The notes beneath the pieces were generated by a model. That model searched no databases and was not told the DNA's origin. It worked only from the letters and a program-made list of their open reading frames with translations. From contig NZ_CP012266.1 in assembly GCF_001277235.1 (NCBI RefSeq), positions 1,984,001-2,048,000 on the forward strand: 64,000 nt of DNA, read 5' to 3'. A program made the translations under genes and the position numbers. Of this stretch, positions 15,929 through 23,500 are shown piece by piece. The stretch's first letter is position 1. Each line of letters begins with the position of its first letter. Origin of the DNA: Cronobacter dublinensis subsp. dublinensis LMG 23823. GTDB lineage: Bacteria > Pseudomonadota > Gammaproteobacteria > Enterobacterales > Enterobacteriaceae.

Positions 15929-16954
15929 TTACCGGCGATAGTCGCGGAACGGACCGTCCGCCACCGATCGGCGCTCGATTAAGCGCGGATGCACCTCGAT
16001 AGTCTGGGACTCTTCACGTTTATTAATGATGCGATCAAGCAGCATATTGAACGCGGTCTGGCCCAGCGTCTCTTTCGGCTGATGGATAGTGGTCAGCGCC
16101 GGGCTGAAAAAGCGGGCGTTGCGCACGTTATCGTAGCCGATGATGGAAATATCCTGCGGCACGCGCAGGCCCATCTCGTCAGCGGCGCAAATCGCGCCCA
16201 TCGCCATGATATCGCCGCCGCAGAACACAGCGGTAGGACGCTGCGGCTGGGAGAGGATCTGCTGCATCGCGCGATAGCCTGACTCCGGCTCGAAATCACC
16301 CTGCACAATCCAGTTTTCCGGCACTTTGATCATCGCTTCTTCCAGCGCTTTCATAAAGCCGGAGAAACGCCCCACGCCGGTATTGCGCTCAAGCTGGCCG
16401 GGAATAACGCCGATATCGCGATGGCCGCGTTCGATAAGATAGCGGCCTGCGAGATAGCCGCCCTGGAAAGCGTTATCGATAACCGAGTCGGTGAAATCCG
16501 CTCTGGCTTCGCCCCAGTCCATCACGACCATCGGAATATGACGGTACTCTTCGAGCGTGGCGAGCAGCGGCTCCGGGTATTCCGAACACATCACCAGCAG
16601 ACCGTCGACGCGCTTTTGCGCCATCATCGACAAATAGGCGCGCTGCTTTTCCAGATTGTTATGCGCGTTGCCGAGGATCAGCGTATAGCCTTTCGCGAAG
16701 CAGCTGTTTTCAACGGCTTCGATAATTTCCGCAAAATAGGGCGCTTCGCTGCTGGTGGAGAGCAGACCGATAGATTTGGTGTGGTTCACCTTCAGGCTGC
16801 GCGCCACGGCGCTCGGCGAATAGTGTAATTCTTTGATTGCCGCCCACACCGCGTTGCGTGTCTCTTCCGCCACAAAACGGGTTTTGTTAATTACATGTGA
16901 GACTGTTGTTGTAGAAACGTTTGCTCGCTTCGCGACGTCTTTAATTGTTGCCAT
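15929..16954 (-). CDS. purR: Purine repressor PurR
   Basis: A 341-residue LacI-family repressor, nearly identical to E. coli PurR: MATIKDVAKRANVSTTTVSHVINKTRFV helix-turn-helix, hinge YSPSAVARSLKVNHTKSIG, and the corepressor domain. It binds hypoxanthine or guanine and represses de novo purine genes and itself. Two PurR-box-like sequences, in the leader and early coding region, match the known autoregulatory O1 and O2. Gene order ynhF-purR-punR is conserved. Confidence 0.98.
   Translation of the reverse strand: MATIKDVAKRANVSTTTVSHVINKTRFVAEETRNAVWAAIKELHYSPSAVARSLKVNHTKSIGLLSTSSEAPYFAEIIEAVENSCFAKGYTLILGNAHNNLEKQRAYLSMMAQKRVDGLLVMCSEYPEPLLATLEEYRHIPMVVMDWGEARADFTDSVIDNAFQGGYLAGRYLIERGHRDIGVIPGQLERNTGVGRFSGFMKALEEAMIKVPENWIVQGDFEPESGYRAMQQILSQPQRPTAVFCGGDIMAMGAICAADEMGLRVPQDISIIGYDNVRNARFFSPALTTIHQPKETLGQTAFNMLLDRIINKREESQTIEVHPRLIERRSVADGPFRDYRR
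16913..16928. promoter_or_regulatory. PurR operator O2 within purR coding sequence
   Basis: Minus-strand GCGAGCAAACGTTTCT matches the PurR box (core GCAAACGTTT) at codons 9-14 of purR, the position of the second autoregulatory operator in E. coli. Confidence 0.75.
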
Positions 16955-16997
16955 TAATCATCACTCCAGACCCCTCGCTGAGCCCTGTAAAATCACG

Positions 16998-17013
16998 GGT
17001 TAATCGTTTGCCT
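16998..17013. promoter_or_regulatory. PurR operator O1 in purR leader
   Basis: Minus-strand AGGCAAACGATTAACC is a PurR-box-like sequence (one core change from GCAAACGTTT) about 44 bases upstream of the purR start, equivalent to O1 of E. coli. Confidence 0.6.
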
Positions 17014-17246
17014 GTACACACCCCTGTGTGCCACGAGGGGACGTGCGGCATGCCGGGAAACGCGACATTTATCGTGAGGAGGGGTCGATGGCCGGTACCG
17101 AATAAAGTAGCGACGAATTTTGGCTTATCTTTATCGAAAGGGGAAGAGGGAAAACGCATATCTGGCTAAATGTCGCAGGATTTTTCGGCGCGTTTATGCA
17201 AAAATGCGCTCTACCTGTTTTTTATGGGGTCTTTAAGGAGAATACC

Positions 17247-17336
17247 ATGAGTTCCGATCTGAAATTTTCGCTGGTCACTACCGTTGTTGTGCTGGGTTTA
17301 ATTGTGGCGGGCGCGTTTACCGCCATTCTGCATTAA
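17247..17336 (+). CDS. ynhF: Small membrane protein YnhF
   Basis: A 29-residue single-span membrane protein, MSSDLKFSLVTTVVVLGLIV followed by AGAFTAILH, clearly related to E. coli YnhF in sequence, length and position between purR and ydhP. It has a strong ribosome site (TTAAGGAG) seven bases before the ATG and its own terminator. The function is not well defined; the orthologue is an inner-membrane peptide. Confidence 0.9.
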   Translation: MSSDLKFSLVTTVVVLGLIVAGAFTAILH

Positions 17337-17344
17337 GCGTGTCG

Positions 17345-17378
17345 CGGGAGAACGCGCCTGTTCTCCCGTATTCTTTTT
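17345..17378 (+). terminator. Terminator of ynhF
   Basis: A perfect 9-bp stem CGGGAGAAC/GTTCTCCCG with a 6-base loop, followed by TATTCTTTTT. Confidence 0.85.
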
Positions 17379-17599
17379 GCTATTCCTGCGCTTTAGCTTC
17401 TTTCGCCCGTCGTTTCCTTTCTTTCTCCTGTTATTCCCTTATGATTCGCTAATAACAACTTGCGCGTGTTCTTTAACACACAGGCAATAATATTTTGCTG
17501 TTTTGGTTACTTATCCTGTCGGCCTGAAAATGCCATGCTTTCTGCATCCTGCTGTGACGCCGGGGAACCGGCGCTGTTGTACAATTTCTGGAGTAATGA

Positions 17600-18766
17600 A
17601 TGAAAGTCAATTTTCCGTTACTGGCACTGGCTATTGGTGCCTTTGGCATTGGCACGACCGAGTTTTCCCCGATGGGCCTGCTGCCCGTCATCGCCAATGG
17701 CGTTAATGTCTCAATTCCCGCCGCCGGTATGCTTATCAGCGCCTACGCGGTCGGCGTCATGATCGGCGCGCCGCTGATGACGCTGCTGCTGTCGCACCGC
17801 GCACGGCGCAGCGCGCTGATTTTCCTGATGGCAATCTTTACGCTCGGCAACGTTCTGTCGGCGCTGGCGCCGGATTACATGACGCTGATGGCCTCGCGCA
17901 TTCTCACCAGCCTCAACCACGGCGCGTTTTTCGGGCTGGGTTCCGTGGTGGCGGCAAGCGTGGTGCCGAAACATAAGCAGGCCAGCGCTGTCGCGACCAT
18001 GTTTATGGGGCTGACCATCGCCAATATCGGCGGCGTACCGGCCGCGACCTGGCTTGGCGAAACCATTGGCTGGCGGATGTCATTCCTCGCGACCGCGGGG
18101 CTGGGTCTGGTGGCGATGGCGAGCCTCTGGTTCTCCCTGCCGAAAGGCGGCAGCGGCGAGCGTCCGGATGTCAAAAGCGAGCTGGCGGTGCTGATGCGCC
18201 CGCAGGTGGTGAGCGCGCTGCTGACCACGGTGCTCGGCGCGGGCGCAATGTTCACACTCTATACCTATATCGCGCCGGTGCTGCACCACATCACTGACGC
18301 CAGCGCGGCGTTTGTTACCGCCATGCTGGTGTTGATTGGCGTCGGTTTCTCCATTGGCAACTATCTGGGAGGGCGCCTCGCGGATCGCTCGTTGAACGGC
18401 ACGCTGAAGGGCTTTCTGATGCTGCTTATCGTCATCATGGCGGCTATTCCATGGCTTGCGAAAACCGAGATCGGCGCGGCGGTCAGCATGGTGGTGTGGG
18501 GGGCGGCGACGTTCGCCGTGGTGCCGCCGTTGCAGATGCGCGTGATGCGTGTCGCCAGCGAAGCGCCGGGACTGTCGTCGTCGGTCAATATCGGCGCGTT
18601 TAATCTTGGCAACGCGCTTGGCGCGGCGGCGGGCGGCGCGGTTATACATGCGGGCTTCGGCTACAGCGTGGTGCCGGTGATGGGCGCGCTGATTGCCGCT
18701 CTCGGCCTGCTGCTGGTGCTGCTCTCCGGGCGTCGCGAAACGCAAACAGCCTGTCGCGCGGAATAA
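17600..18766 (+). CDS. ydhP: MFS transporter YdhP
   Basis: A 388-residue MFS permease of the DHA1/AraJ-like group with twelve predicted spans: MKVNFPLLALAIGAFGIGTTEFSPMG at the start, SYAVGVMIGAPL and SRILTSLNHGAFFGLGSVVAA further on. Length and sequence match E. coli YdhP, a poorly characterised arabinose-efflux-like exporter. The ATG at 17600 follows CTGGAG. It is convergent with mepH and shares a bidirectional terminator with it; in E. coli K-12 sodB lies between the two. The substrate is unknown. Confidence 0.9.
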   Translation: MKVNFPLLALAIGAFGIGTTEFSPMGLLPVIANGVNVSIPAAGMLISAYAVGVMIGAPLMTLLLSHRARRSALIFLMAIFTLGNVLSALAPDYMTLMASRILTSLNHGAFFGLGSVVAASVVPKHKQASAVATMFMGLTIANIGGVPAATWLGETIGWRMSFLATAGLGLVAMASLWFSLPKGGSGERPDVKSELAVLMRPQVVSALLTTVLGAGAMFTLYTYIAPVLHHITDASAAFVTAMLVLIGVGFSIGNYLGGRLADRSLNGTLKGFLMLLIVIMAAIPWLAKTEIGAAVSMVVWGAATFAVVPPLQMRVMRVASEAPGLSSSVNIGAFNLGNALGAAAGGAVIHAGFGYSVVPVMGALIAALGLLLVLLSGRRETQTACRAE

Positions 18767-18790
18767 AACGGGCAACGCAGAAAAAGAAAA

Positions 18791-18812
18791 CGGAGAAGGG
18801 TGACCTTCTCCG
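18791..18812. terminator. Bidirectional terminator between ydhP and mepH
   Basis: The stem CGGAGAAGG/CCTTCTCCG with a 4-base loop is flanked by A-rich sequence on the left and TTTTT on the right, so it can serve both convergent genes. Confidence 0.85.
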
Positions 18813-18835
18813 TTTTTGTTGATAGCGACCGTGGA

Positions 18836-19660
18836 TTAACGGATCGTGCGCGGGGTCATCACCCGGCGCGCGCCAACATAGTGGCGCTGCCAGTAATCTT
18901 CGCTGAGCGAGGTTATCTGAATTTCCTGTCCGCTACGCGGTGACTGGATAAATTTGCCGTTGCCAACATACACGCCGACATGATCGGCCGTGCCGCGGCC
19001 CTGGGTGCGGAAGAACACCAGATCGCCGCTTTCCAGCTCGCCACGGTTGACCGGCGCGGCATCGCGCAGGTGATACATTTCATTCGCGGTGCGTGGAATG
19101 CGGAATTTCACCAGATCTTTATAGGCATACCAGACCAGACCGCTACAGTCGAAACCGGTGCGCGGCGAGGTGCCGCCCCAGTGATACGGCTTGCCAATCT
19201 GGTTCATCAGTTTGTTCATGGCGGTGTTCTGGGCTTTCTTCACGCGTGCTTTATGCGCATCTGCGATAGTCAGCGGCCCGTTAACGCATCGGGTTTTGCG
19301 GTTTTTACGGGTTTTTGAACAGGCTTGCGCAGTCAGATGCGTGCTGGCCTGTTTAACGGAAGTGCCGGAAGTGCGGCGGGAAGCGGTTTTACTGGCAGTC
19401 GATGAGGTCTTGCTGGTGCGTTTTGCGGTGGTGGTTCGCTTCTCGCTGGCGGTTTTCGCCGTTTTCGTTTTTGTCTTTGTTACGTTGTTGCTTTTCCTGA
19501 CGGTTTTTGTGCTGGTTTTCTTTTTCACCGTACTGGCGTGCGCTTTTTGCACCTTTGAGGCGCGCGTCTGCTCCGACGCTTGCGCGAGCGGCGCAAAAGC
19601 CAGTGATGAAGTCATTAATAAAGCACAGAGCGTGAGAGCAATTTTTGTTTTGCGCGCCAC
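18836..19660 (-). CDS. mepH: Murein DD-endopeptidase MepH (YdhO), NlpC/P60 family
   Basis: An exported cysteine peptidase of 274 residues that cuts mDap-D-Ala cross-links in peptidoglycan, allowing wall growth. A signal peptide (LCALLMTSSLAFAPLAQA) is followed by a long low-complexity K/T/S-rich linker (about residues 30-125), then the NlpC/P60 domain with the catalytic Cys in TGFDCSGLVWYAY and His in TADHVGVYVGNGKF. The start is GTG 19660 (MARKTKIALTL). The basic linker probably holds the enzyme to the cell wall. The catalytic domain is almost identical to E. coli MepH; the linker diverges. Confidence 0.95.
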   Translation of the reverse strand: MARKTKIALTLCALLMTSSLAFAPLAQASEQTRASKVQKAHASTVKKKTSTKTVRKSNNVTKTKTKTAKTASEKRTTTAKRTSKTSSTASKTASRRTSGTSVKQASTHLTAQACSKTRKNRKTRCVNGPLTIADAHKARVKKAQNTAMNKLMNQIGKPYHWGGTSPRTGFDCSGLVWYAYKDLVKFRIPRTANEMYHLRDAAPVNRGELESGDLVFFRTQGRGTADHVGVYVGNGKFIQSPRSGQEIQITSLSEDYWQRHYVGARRVMTPRTIR

Positions 19661-20005
19661 TGAGCATTCCCCTGCATAAAGCCGGCAATCATGCCAACGG
19701 ATGAAATTTAAGAGCTTGCTGATTCTAATCTAAAAAAATGACCAAAGTTAAGCAGCAAATCATCTTCGACGTGCAGTTTCGTTAACCTGCGCAACATTTT
19801 TCGCCAGTTACCGCTGCGTCGACGCGCATTTTAGCGCGCCTCCTCAGAGGAGAATATCGGCAGCTGTGAGAAAAGTGTTATTATTTGCGTCTCTTTCACC
19901 ACGGCACGGCACCGGGCTTAAGCGCAAGATTATGCATTTTCGAGACGCTCCGGAGCCGCTACAATGTAAAGCTAACGCCGTAATGACGCTTGAGGAAGTA
20001 AGACA
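19661..20005. other. Intergenic region between mepH and grxD
   Basis: This 345-base divergent gap holds the promoters of both genes. I see no coding frame or known RNA. A small inverted repeat, CCTC-CTCA-GAGG, lies near 19841-19852. Confidence 0.5.
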
Positions 20006-20353
20006 ATGAGCACTACGCTTGAAAAAATTCAACGCCAGATCGCTGAAAACCCGATTCTGCTGTACATGAAAGGCTCACCGAAGCTGCCGAGCTGCGGCTT
20101 CTCCGCTCAGGCGGTACAGGCGCTGTCTGCCTGCGGCGAGCGTTTTGCGTATGTCGATATCCTGCAAAACCCGGATATCCGCGCCGAGCTGCCGAAATAC
20201 GCTAACTGGCCGACGTTCCCGCAGCTGTGGGTGGATGGCGAGCTGGTCGGCGGTTGCGACATCGTGATTGAAATGTATCAGCGCGGCGAACTCCAGCAGC
20301 TGATCAAAGAAACGGCCGCGAAGCACAACCCGGAAGCGCCGGCTGCCGAGTAA
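20006..20353 (+). CDS. grxD: Monothiol glutaredoxin 4 (Grx4)
   Basis: A 115-residue CGFS-type monothiol glutaredoxin. The active-site Cys30 lies in KLPSCGFSAQAVQAL, with the glutathione-binding NWPTFPQLWVDGELVGGCDI behind it. Grx4 binds a shared [2Fe-2S] cluster as a dimer or with BolA proteins, and helps iron-sulfur delivery and iron sensing. The ATG follows GAGGAAG. It is followed by a strong terminator and is convergent with rnt. Confidence 0.97.
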   Translation: MSTTLEKIQRQIAENPILLYMKGSPKLPSCGFSAQAVQALSACGERFAYVDILQNPDIRAELPKYANWPTFPQLWVDGELVGGCDIVIEMYQRGELQQLIKETAAKHNPEAPAAE

Positions 20354-20380
20354 TGGCGTCACGCCATGCGCGAATAAAAA

Positions 20381-20405
20381 AGCGGCCTTCGGGGCCGCTT
20401 TTTTT
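20381..20405. terminator. Terminator between grxD and rnt
   Basis: AGCGGCC/GGCCGCT stem with a short loop, preceded by six A and followed by eight T; it could act for both convergent genes. Confidence 0.85.
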
Positions 20406-20421
20406 GTGGGTCGCATAGCGC

Positions 20422-21090
20422 TTATTCGCTGTCTTCGGGCGTCGCGCTGTCAGCGGCCACGGGCAGCGGCCAGCCGCCGAGGCGTTTCCAGCGGTTGACG
20501 ATTTCGCAAAACAGCAGGGCGGTCTGCTCGGTGTCGTAGAGCGCTGAATGCGCCTGGGTGCTGTCAAACGCCATGCCTGCCGCGATGCAGGCTTTCGCGA
20601 GCACGGTCTGGCCCAGCGCCAGGCCGCTTAACGCCGCGGTATCGAAGGTGACGAACGGATGGAACGGGTTGCGCTTGAGCGACGCGCGCTCTGCCGCCGC
20701 CATCATAAAGCCGTGATCGAACGTGGCGTTATGGGCCACCATAATCGCCCGGTTGCAGTTGCTCTCTTTCATGCCCTTGCGCACCATTTTAAAAATGGCG
20801 TGCAGCGCGTCATATTCGCTGACGGCGCCGCGCAGCGGGTTATGCGGGTCGATACCGTTAAATGCCAGCGCTTCGGGCTGGAGGATCGCGCCTTCGAAAG
20901 GCTCAACGTGAAAGTGCAGCGTCTCATCGGGGGTGAGCCAGCCATCGGCATCCATTTTCAGCGTAATGGCGGCAATTTCCAGCAGCGCATCGGTTTTCGC
21001 ATTAAAACCGGCGGTTTCCACATCGATGACAACAGGGTAAAAGCCACGAAAACGGTCGGCCAGACCGGTCAGTTGAGCGTTATCGGACAT
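20422..21090 (-). CDS. rnt: Ribonuclease T
   Basis: A 222-residue DEDDh 3'-5' exoribonuclease that trims tRNA and other stable RNA 3' ends and can act on DNA. The motifs are present in order: VVIDVETAGF (D, E), MVAHNATFDHGF (D) and AHSALYDTEQTALLF (H, D). The gene starts at ATG 21090. In E. coli rnt is followed by the large helicase gene lhr; here grxD follows tail to tail after about 70 bases, so lhr is absent at this locus. It lies just downstream of gloA on the same strand. Confidence 0.97.
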   Translation of the reverse strand: MSDNAQLTGLADRFRGFYPVVIDVETAGFNAKTDALLEIAAITLKMDADGWLTPDETLHFHVEPFEGAILQPEALAFNGIDPHNPLRGAVSEYDALHAIFKMVRKGMKESNCNRAIMVAHNATFDHGFMMAAAERASLKRNPFHPFVTFDTAALSGLALGQTVLAKACIAAGMAFDSTQAHSALYDTEQTALLFCEIVNRWKRLGGWPLPVAADSATPEDSE

Positions 21091-21185
21091 CAGCGTCTCT
21101 TAAGTTTGGGGAATTAAAGCAGCGCGCATTATGGCAAATTTCACGACGGGATGCAGCAAGGCGGGCAGAACGCCCGCCGGAGGGA

Positions 21186-21593
21186 TCAGTTGCCGAGGCC
21201 GCGACCCGCGTCTTTCTCTTCGATAAGCTCGATTTTGTAACCGTCTGGATCTTCAACAAAGGCGATAACGGTGCTGCCGCCTTTAACCGGGCCCGCTTCG
21301 CGGGTCACGTTGCCGCCGTTGTTGCGGATACGCTCGCAGGCGTCAGCGGCATTGTCCACGCTGATGGCGATGTGGCCGTAGGCGGTACCGAGCTCATAGC
21401 TCTCCACGCCCCAGTTGTAGGTCAGTTCAATCACTGCTTCTTCGCTCTCCGGGCCGTAACCGACGAACGCCAGAGAATATTTGTATTCCGGGTTTTCACT
21501 GGTGCGCAGCAGTTTCATGCCGAGAACGTTGGTGTAGAAATCGATGGAGCGTTGCAGGTCGCCAACGCGGAGCATGGTATGAAGTAAGCGCAT
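21186..21593 (-). CDS. gloA: Glyoxalase I (lactoylglutathione lyase)
   Basis: Converts the methylglyoxal-glutathione hemithioacetal to S-lactoylglutathione. The 135-residue protein has the Ni-binding residues of the small bacterial enzyme: His5 (MRLLHTMLRVGDL), Glu in VIELTYNWGVESY, His in YGHIAISVDN and Glu in KIELIEEKD. It lies downstream of nemRA, and in E. coli the three genes form an electrophile-response unit controlled by NemR. The 90-base gap to nemA contains a hairpin and could hold a separate promoter. Confidence 0.98.
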   Translation of the reverse strand: MRLLHTMLRVGDLQRSIDFYTNVLGMKLLRTSENPEYKYSLAFVGYGPESEEAVIELTYNWGVESYELGTAYGHIAISVDNAADACERIRNNGGNVTREAGPVKGGSTVIAFVEDPDGYKIELIEEKDAGRGLGN

Positions 21594-21652
21594 AAGATCC
21601 TCTTAAATAAACGGACTGTGATAAAACGTCTGTATGAAACAGTATTTTAGTA

Positions 21653-21674
21653 TAGCGGCGGGAGGCCGCCGCTA
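21653..21674 (-). other. Hairpin in the nemA-gloA gap
   Basis: A 9-bp perfect stem (TAGCGGCGG/CCGCCGCTA) with a 4-base loop, about 11 bases after the nemA stop. No long T-run follows on the minus strand, so it is probably a leaky terminator or stabilising element that lowers gloA read-through. Confidence 0.5.
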
Positions 21675-21684
21675 TCAATTTTGA

Positions 21685-22782
21685 TCACAGTGTCGGGTAG
21701 TCGATGTACCCTTCCGCGCCGCCGCCGTAGAAGGATTCCGGGCGCTGCGGGTTGAGCTCGGCCTTCTTACGCAGGCGTTCAACCAGATCCGGGTTGGCGA
21801 TGTAATCACGACCAAACGCGACAGCGTCGATCAAGCCTTTGGCGATCAGCGCCTCGGCTTTTTCACGGCTGTACGCGCCTGCGCCAATGATGGCACCGTC
21901 GAAGCGCTCGCGCACTTTCTGGCGGAATTCGTCAGTGTAAGGCACGCCGCCCGCCCAGTCCGGCTCGGACATATGCAGATACGCGATGCCGCGTTTGTTC
22001 AGCTCTTCAATCAGATACAGCGCGTCGGCTTCTTCGTTCGGGCCGTTGTCGACATTCTGGAAACTGCCAATCGGCGACACGCGGATGCCGATGCGGTCGG
22101 CGCTCCACTCTTTGCTGACGGCGTCGACCACTTCCAGCACCAGACGGGCGCGGTTTTCGACGCTGCCGCCATACTGATCGGTGCGCTGGTTAGAGGACGG
22201 CGACAGGAACTGATGCAGTAGGTAGCCGTGCGCGGAGTGCAGCTCGACCATATCGAAACCGGCGTCGCGCGCGTTGCCTACGGCCTTGCGGAAATCGTCA
22301 ACGATGCCCGGAATTTCGTGCGTTTCCAGCGCGCGCGGCGTGGTGGTGTCAACACGAATAGCTTTACCGTTTTCATCGCGCAGCGAAGTGCGGGTGCCTG
22401 CGTTGATCGCCGAAGGCGCAACCGGCGCTGCGCCGCCCGGCTGGATGCTGCTGTGGGAAATACGCCCCGTGTGCCAGAGCTGCACGGCGATACGGCCATC
22501 GGCGTCATGTACCGCCGCAGTGATTTTCTTCCAGGCGGCGATCTGTTCGTCGCTGTGCAGACCCGGCGCGCCCGCGTAGCCTTTGGCCTGCGCGGAGATC
22601 TGGGTGGCTTCGCTGATAATCAGCCCGGCGCTGGCGCGCTGGCGGTAATATTCCGCCATCATCGCGGTGGGAATATCGCCCGGCTCGATACTGCGCAGGC
22701 GGGTCAGCGGCGCCATAAATACGCGGTTAGGGGCGGTGATGGCGCCCACGTTCAGCGGGGTAAACAGCTTTTCGTCTTGCAT
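21685..22782 (-). CDS. nemA: N-ethylmaleimide reductase, Old Yellow Enzyme family
   Basis: A 365-residue FMN-dependent ene-reductase that reduces maleimides, nitro compounds and chromate with NADPH. Typical marks are APNRVFMAPLTRLRS, the active-site HSAHGYLLHQFLSP, and the FMN phosphate region (AVAFGRDYIANPDL). The ATG at 22782 sits five bases after CAGGAG; an in-frame GTG at 22788 overlaps that ribosome site and is less likely. It follows nemR in the same operon, and a NemR-box-like sequence lies in the short gap between the two. Confidence 0.97.
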   Translation of the reverse strand: MQDEKLFTPLNVGAITAPNRVFMAPLTRLRSIEPGDIPTAMMAEYYRQRASAGLIISEATQISAQAKGYAGAPGLHSDEQIAAWKKITAAVHDADGRIAVQLWHTGRISHSSIQPGGAAPVAPSAINAGTRTSLRDENGKAIRVDTTTPRALETHEIPGIVDDFRKAVGNARDAGFDMVELHSAHGYLLHQFLSPSSNQRTDQYGGSVENRARLVLEVVDAVSKEWSADRIGIRVSPIGSFQNVDNGPNEEADALYLIEELNKRGIAYLHMSEPDWAGGVPYTDEFRQKVRERFDGAIIGAGAYSREKAEALIAKGLIDAVAFGRDYIANPDLVERLRKKAELNPQRPESFYGGGAEGYIDYPTL

Positions 22783-22795
22783 AGTCACTCCTGAG

Positions 22796-22810
22796 TAGAC
22801 CGGTCGTCTT
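22796..22810. promoter_or_regulatory. NemR-box-like sequence upstream of nemA
   Basis: TAGACCGGTCGTCTT repeats the left half and centre of the operator upstream of nemR (TAGACCGGTCGGTCTA), and lies 14 bases before the nemA start. Confidence 0.5.
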
Positions 22811-22854
22811 GTAACGGGCGAAATAAAAAAGCGCTGCCGGCGGCAGACGCTGAG

Positions 22855-23436
22855 TTAAAGCATTTCTTTGACGTGCGCCAGCGCGTTTTCGAGCGGCGCG
22901 CCGCTGCGCGACACTTTGGCCTGCAGGCTGGCGCCGAGCCAAAGCACGTATAACACCTGAGCTTGCTGGTACGCGCTGCCGTTGAAGGTAAACGCCTTCG
23001 CGTCGCGTCCGCGCTCAAGGGCGCCGGCCAGCAGGTCCATCACCTGAGCCGCGCCTTTATCGAGCGCGCCGCGCATATCTTCCGACAGATCGCACACCTC
23101 AGCGCAAAGCTTCACCGTCAGACAGCCCGTCATTTTGCCGGTCTGGCAATAGTGACTGAGCGTCTCTTCAAACCAGGCGATCAGCTGCTCGCGCGCCGGG
23201 CCCGCCGGGCTGAAGTGCTGCTCAAGGCAGGCCTGATAGCGCGCGTAATGCCGCTCCAGCATCGCCACGCCAAACGCCTCTTTAGAGCGAAAGTAGTGGT
23301 AGAAGGAGCCTTTCGGCACGCCAGCGGTTTTTAACAGTTCGCTTAACCCCATACCGGTGAAGCCGCGTTGCAGGCAGAGCTGCTCGCCGATGGCAAGGAG
23401 GTGTTCGCGCGTGTCGTGTTCAGGTGTTCGGTTCAT
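22855..23436 (-). CDS. nemR: TetR-family electrophile/hypochlorite-responsive repressor NemR
   Basis: A 193-residue TetR-family repressor with an N-terminal helix-turn-helix (GMGLSELLKTAGVPKGSFYHYFRSKEAFG). The cysteine region GCLTVKLCAEV corresponds to the redox-sensing Cys of E. coli NemR, whose oxidation by HOCl, quinones or methylglyoxal derepresses nemRA-gloA. The ATG at 23436 (MNRTPEHDTREHLLAIG) is preferred over an in-frame TTG at 23445. A near-perfect palindrome 15 bases upstream is the operator. It is the first gene of the unit. Confidence 0.93.
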   Translation of the reverse strand: MNRTPEHDTREHLLAIGEQLCLQRGFTGMGLSELLKTAGVPKGSFYHYFRSKEAFGVAMLERHYARYQACLEQHFSPAGPAREQLIAWFEETLSHYCQTGKMTGCLTVKLCAEVCDLSEDMRGALDKGAAQVMDLLAGALERGRDAKAFTFNGSAYQQAQVLYVLWLGASLQAKVSRSGAPLENALAHVKEML

Positions 23437-23450
23437 ACGTTCCAATTTAG

Positions 23451-23466
23451 TAGACCGGTCGGTCTA
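23451..23466. promoter_or_regulatory. NemR operator upstream of nemR
   Basis: TAGACCGGTCGGTCTA carries TAGACCG/CGGTCTA arms in the nemR promoter region; this is the known NemR box type. Confidence 0.8.
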
Positions 23467-23500
23467 ATGCAAGTCGCCTTATTCAAAAGCGCCAGAAACG

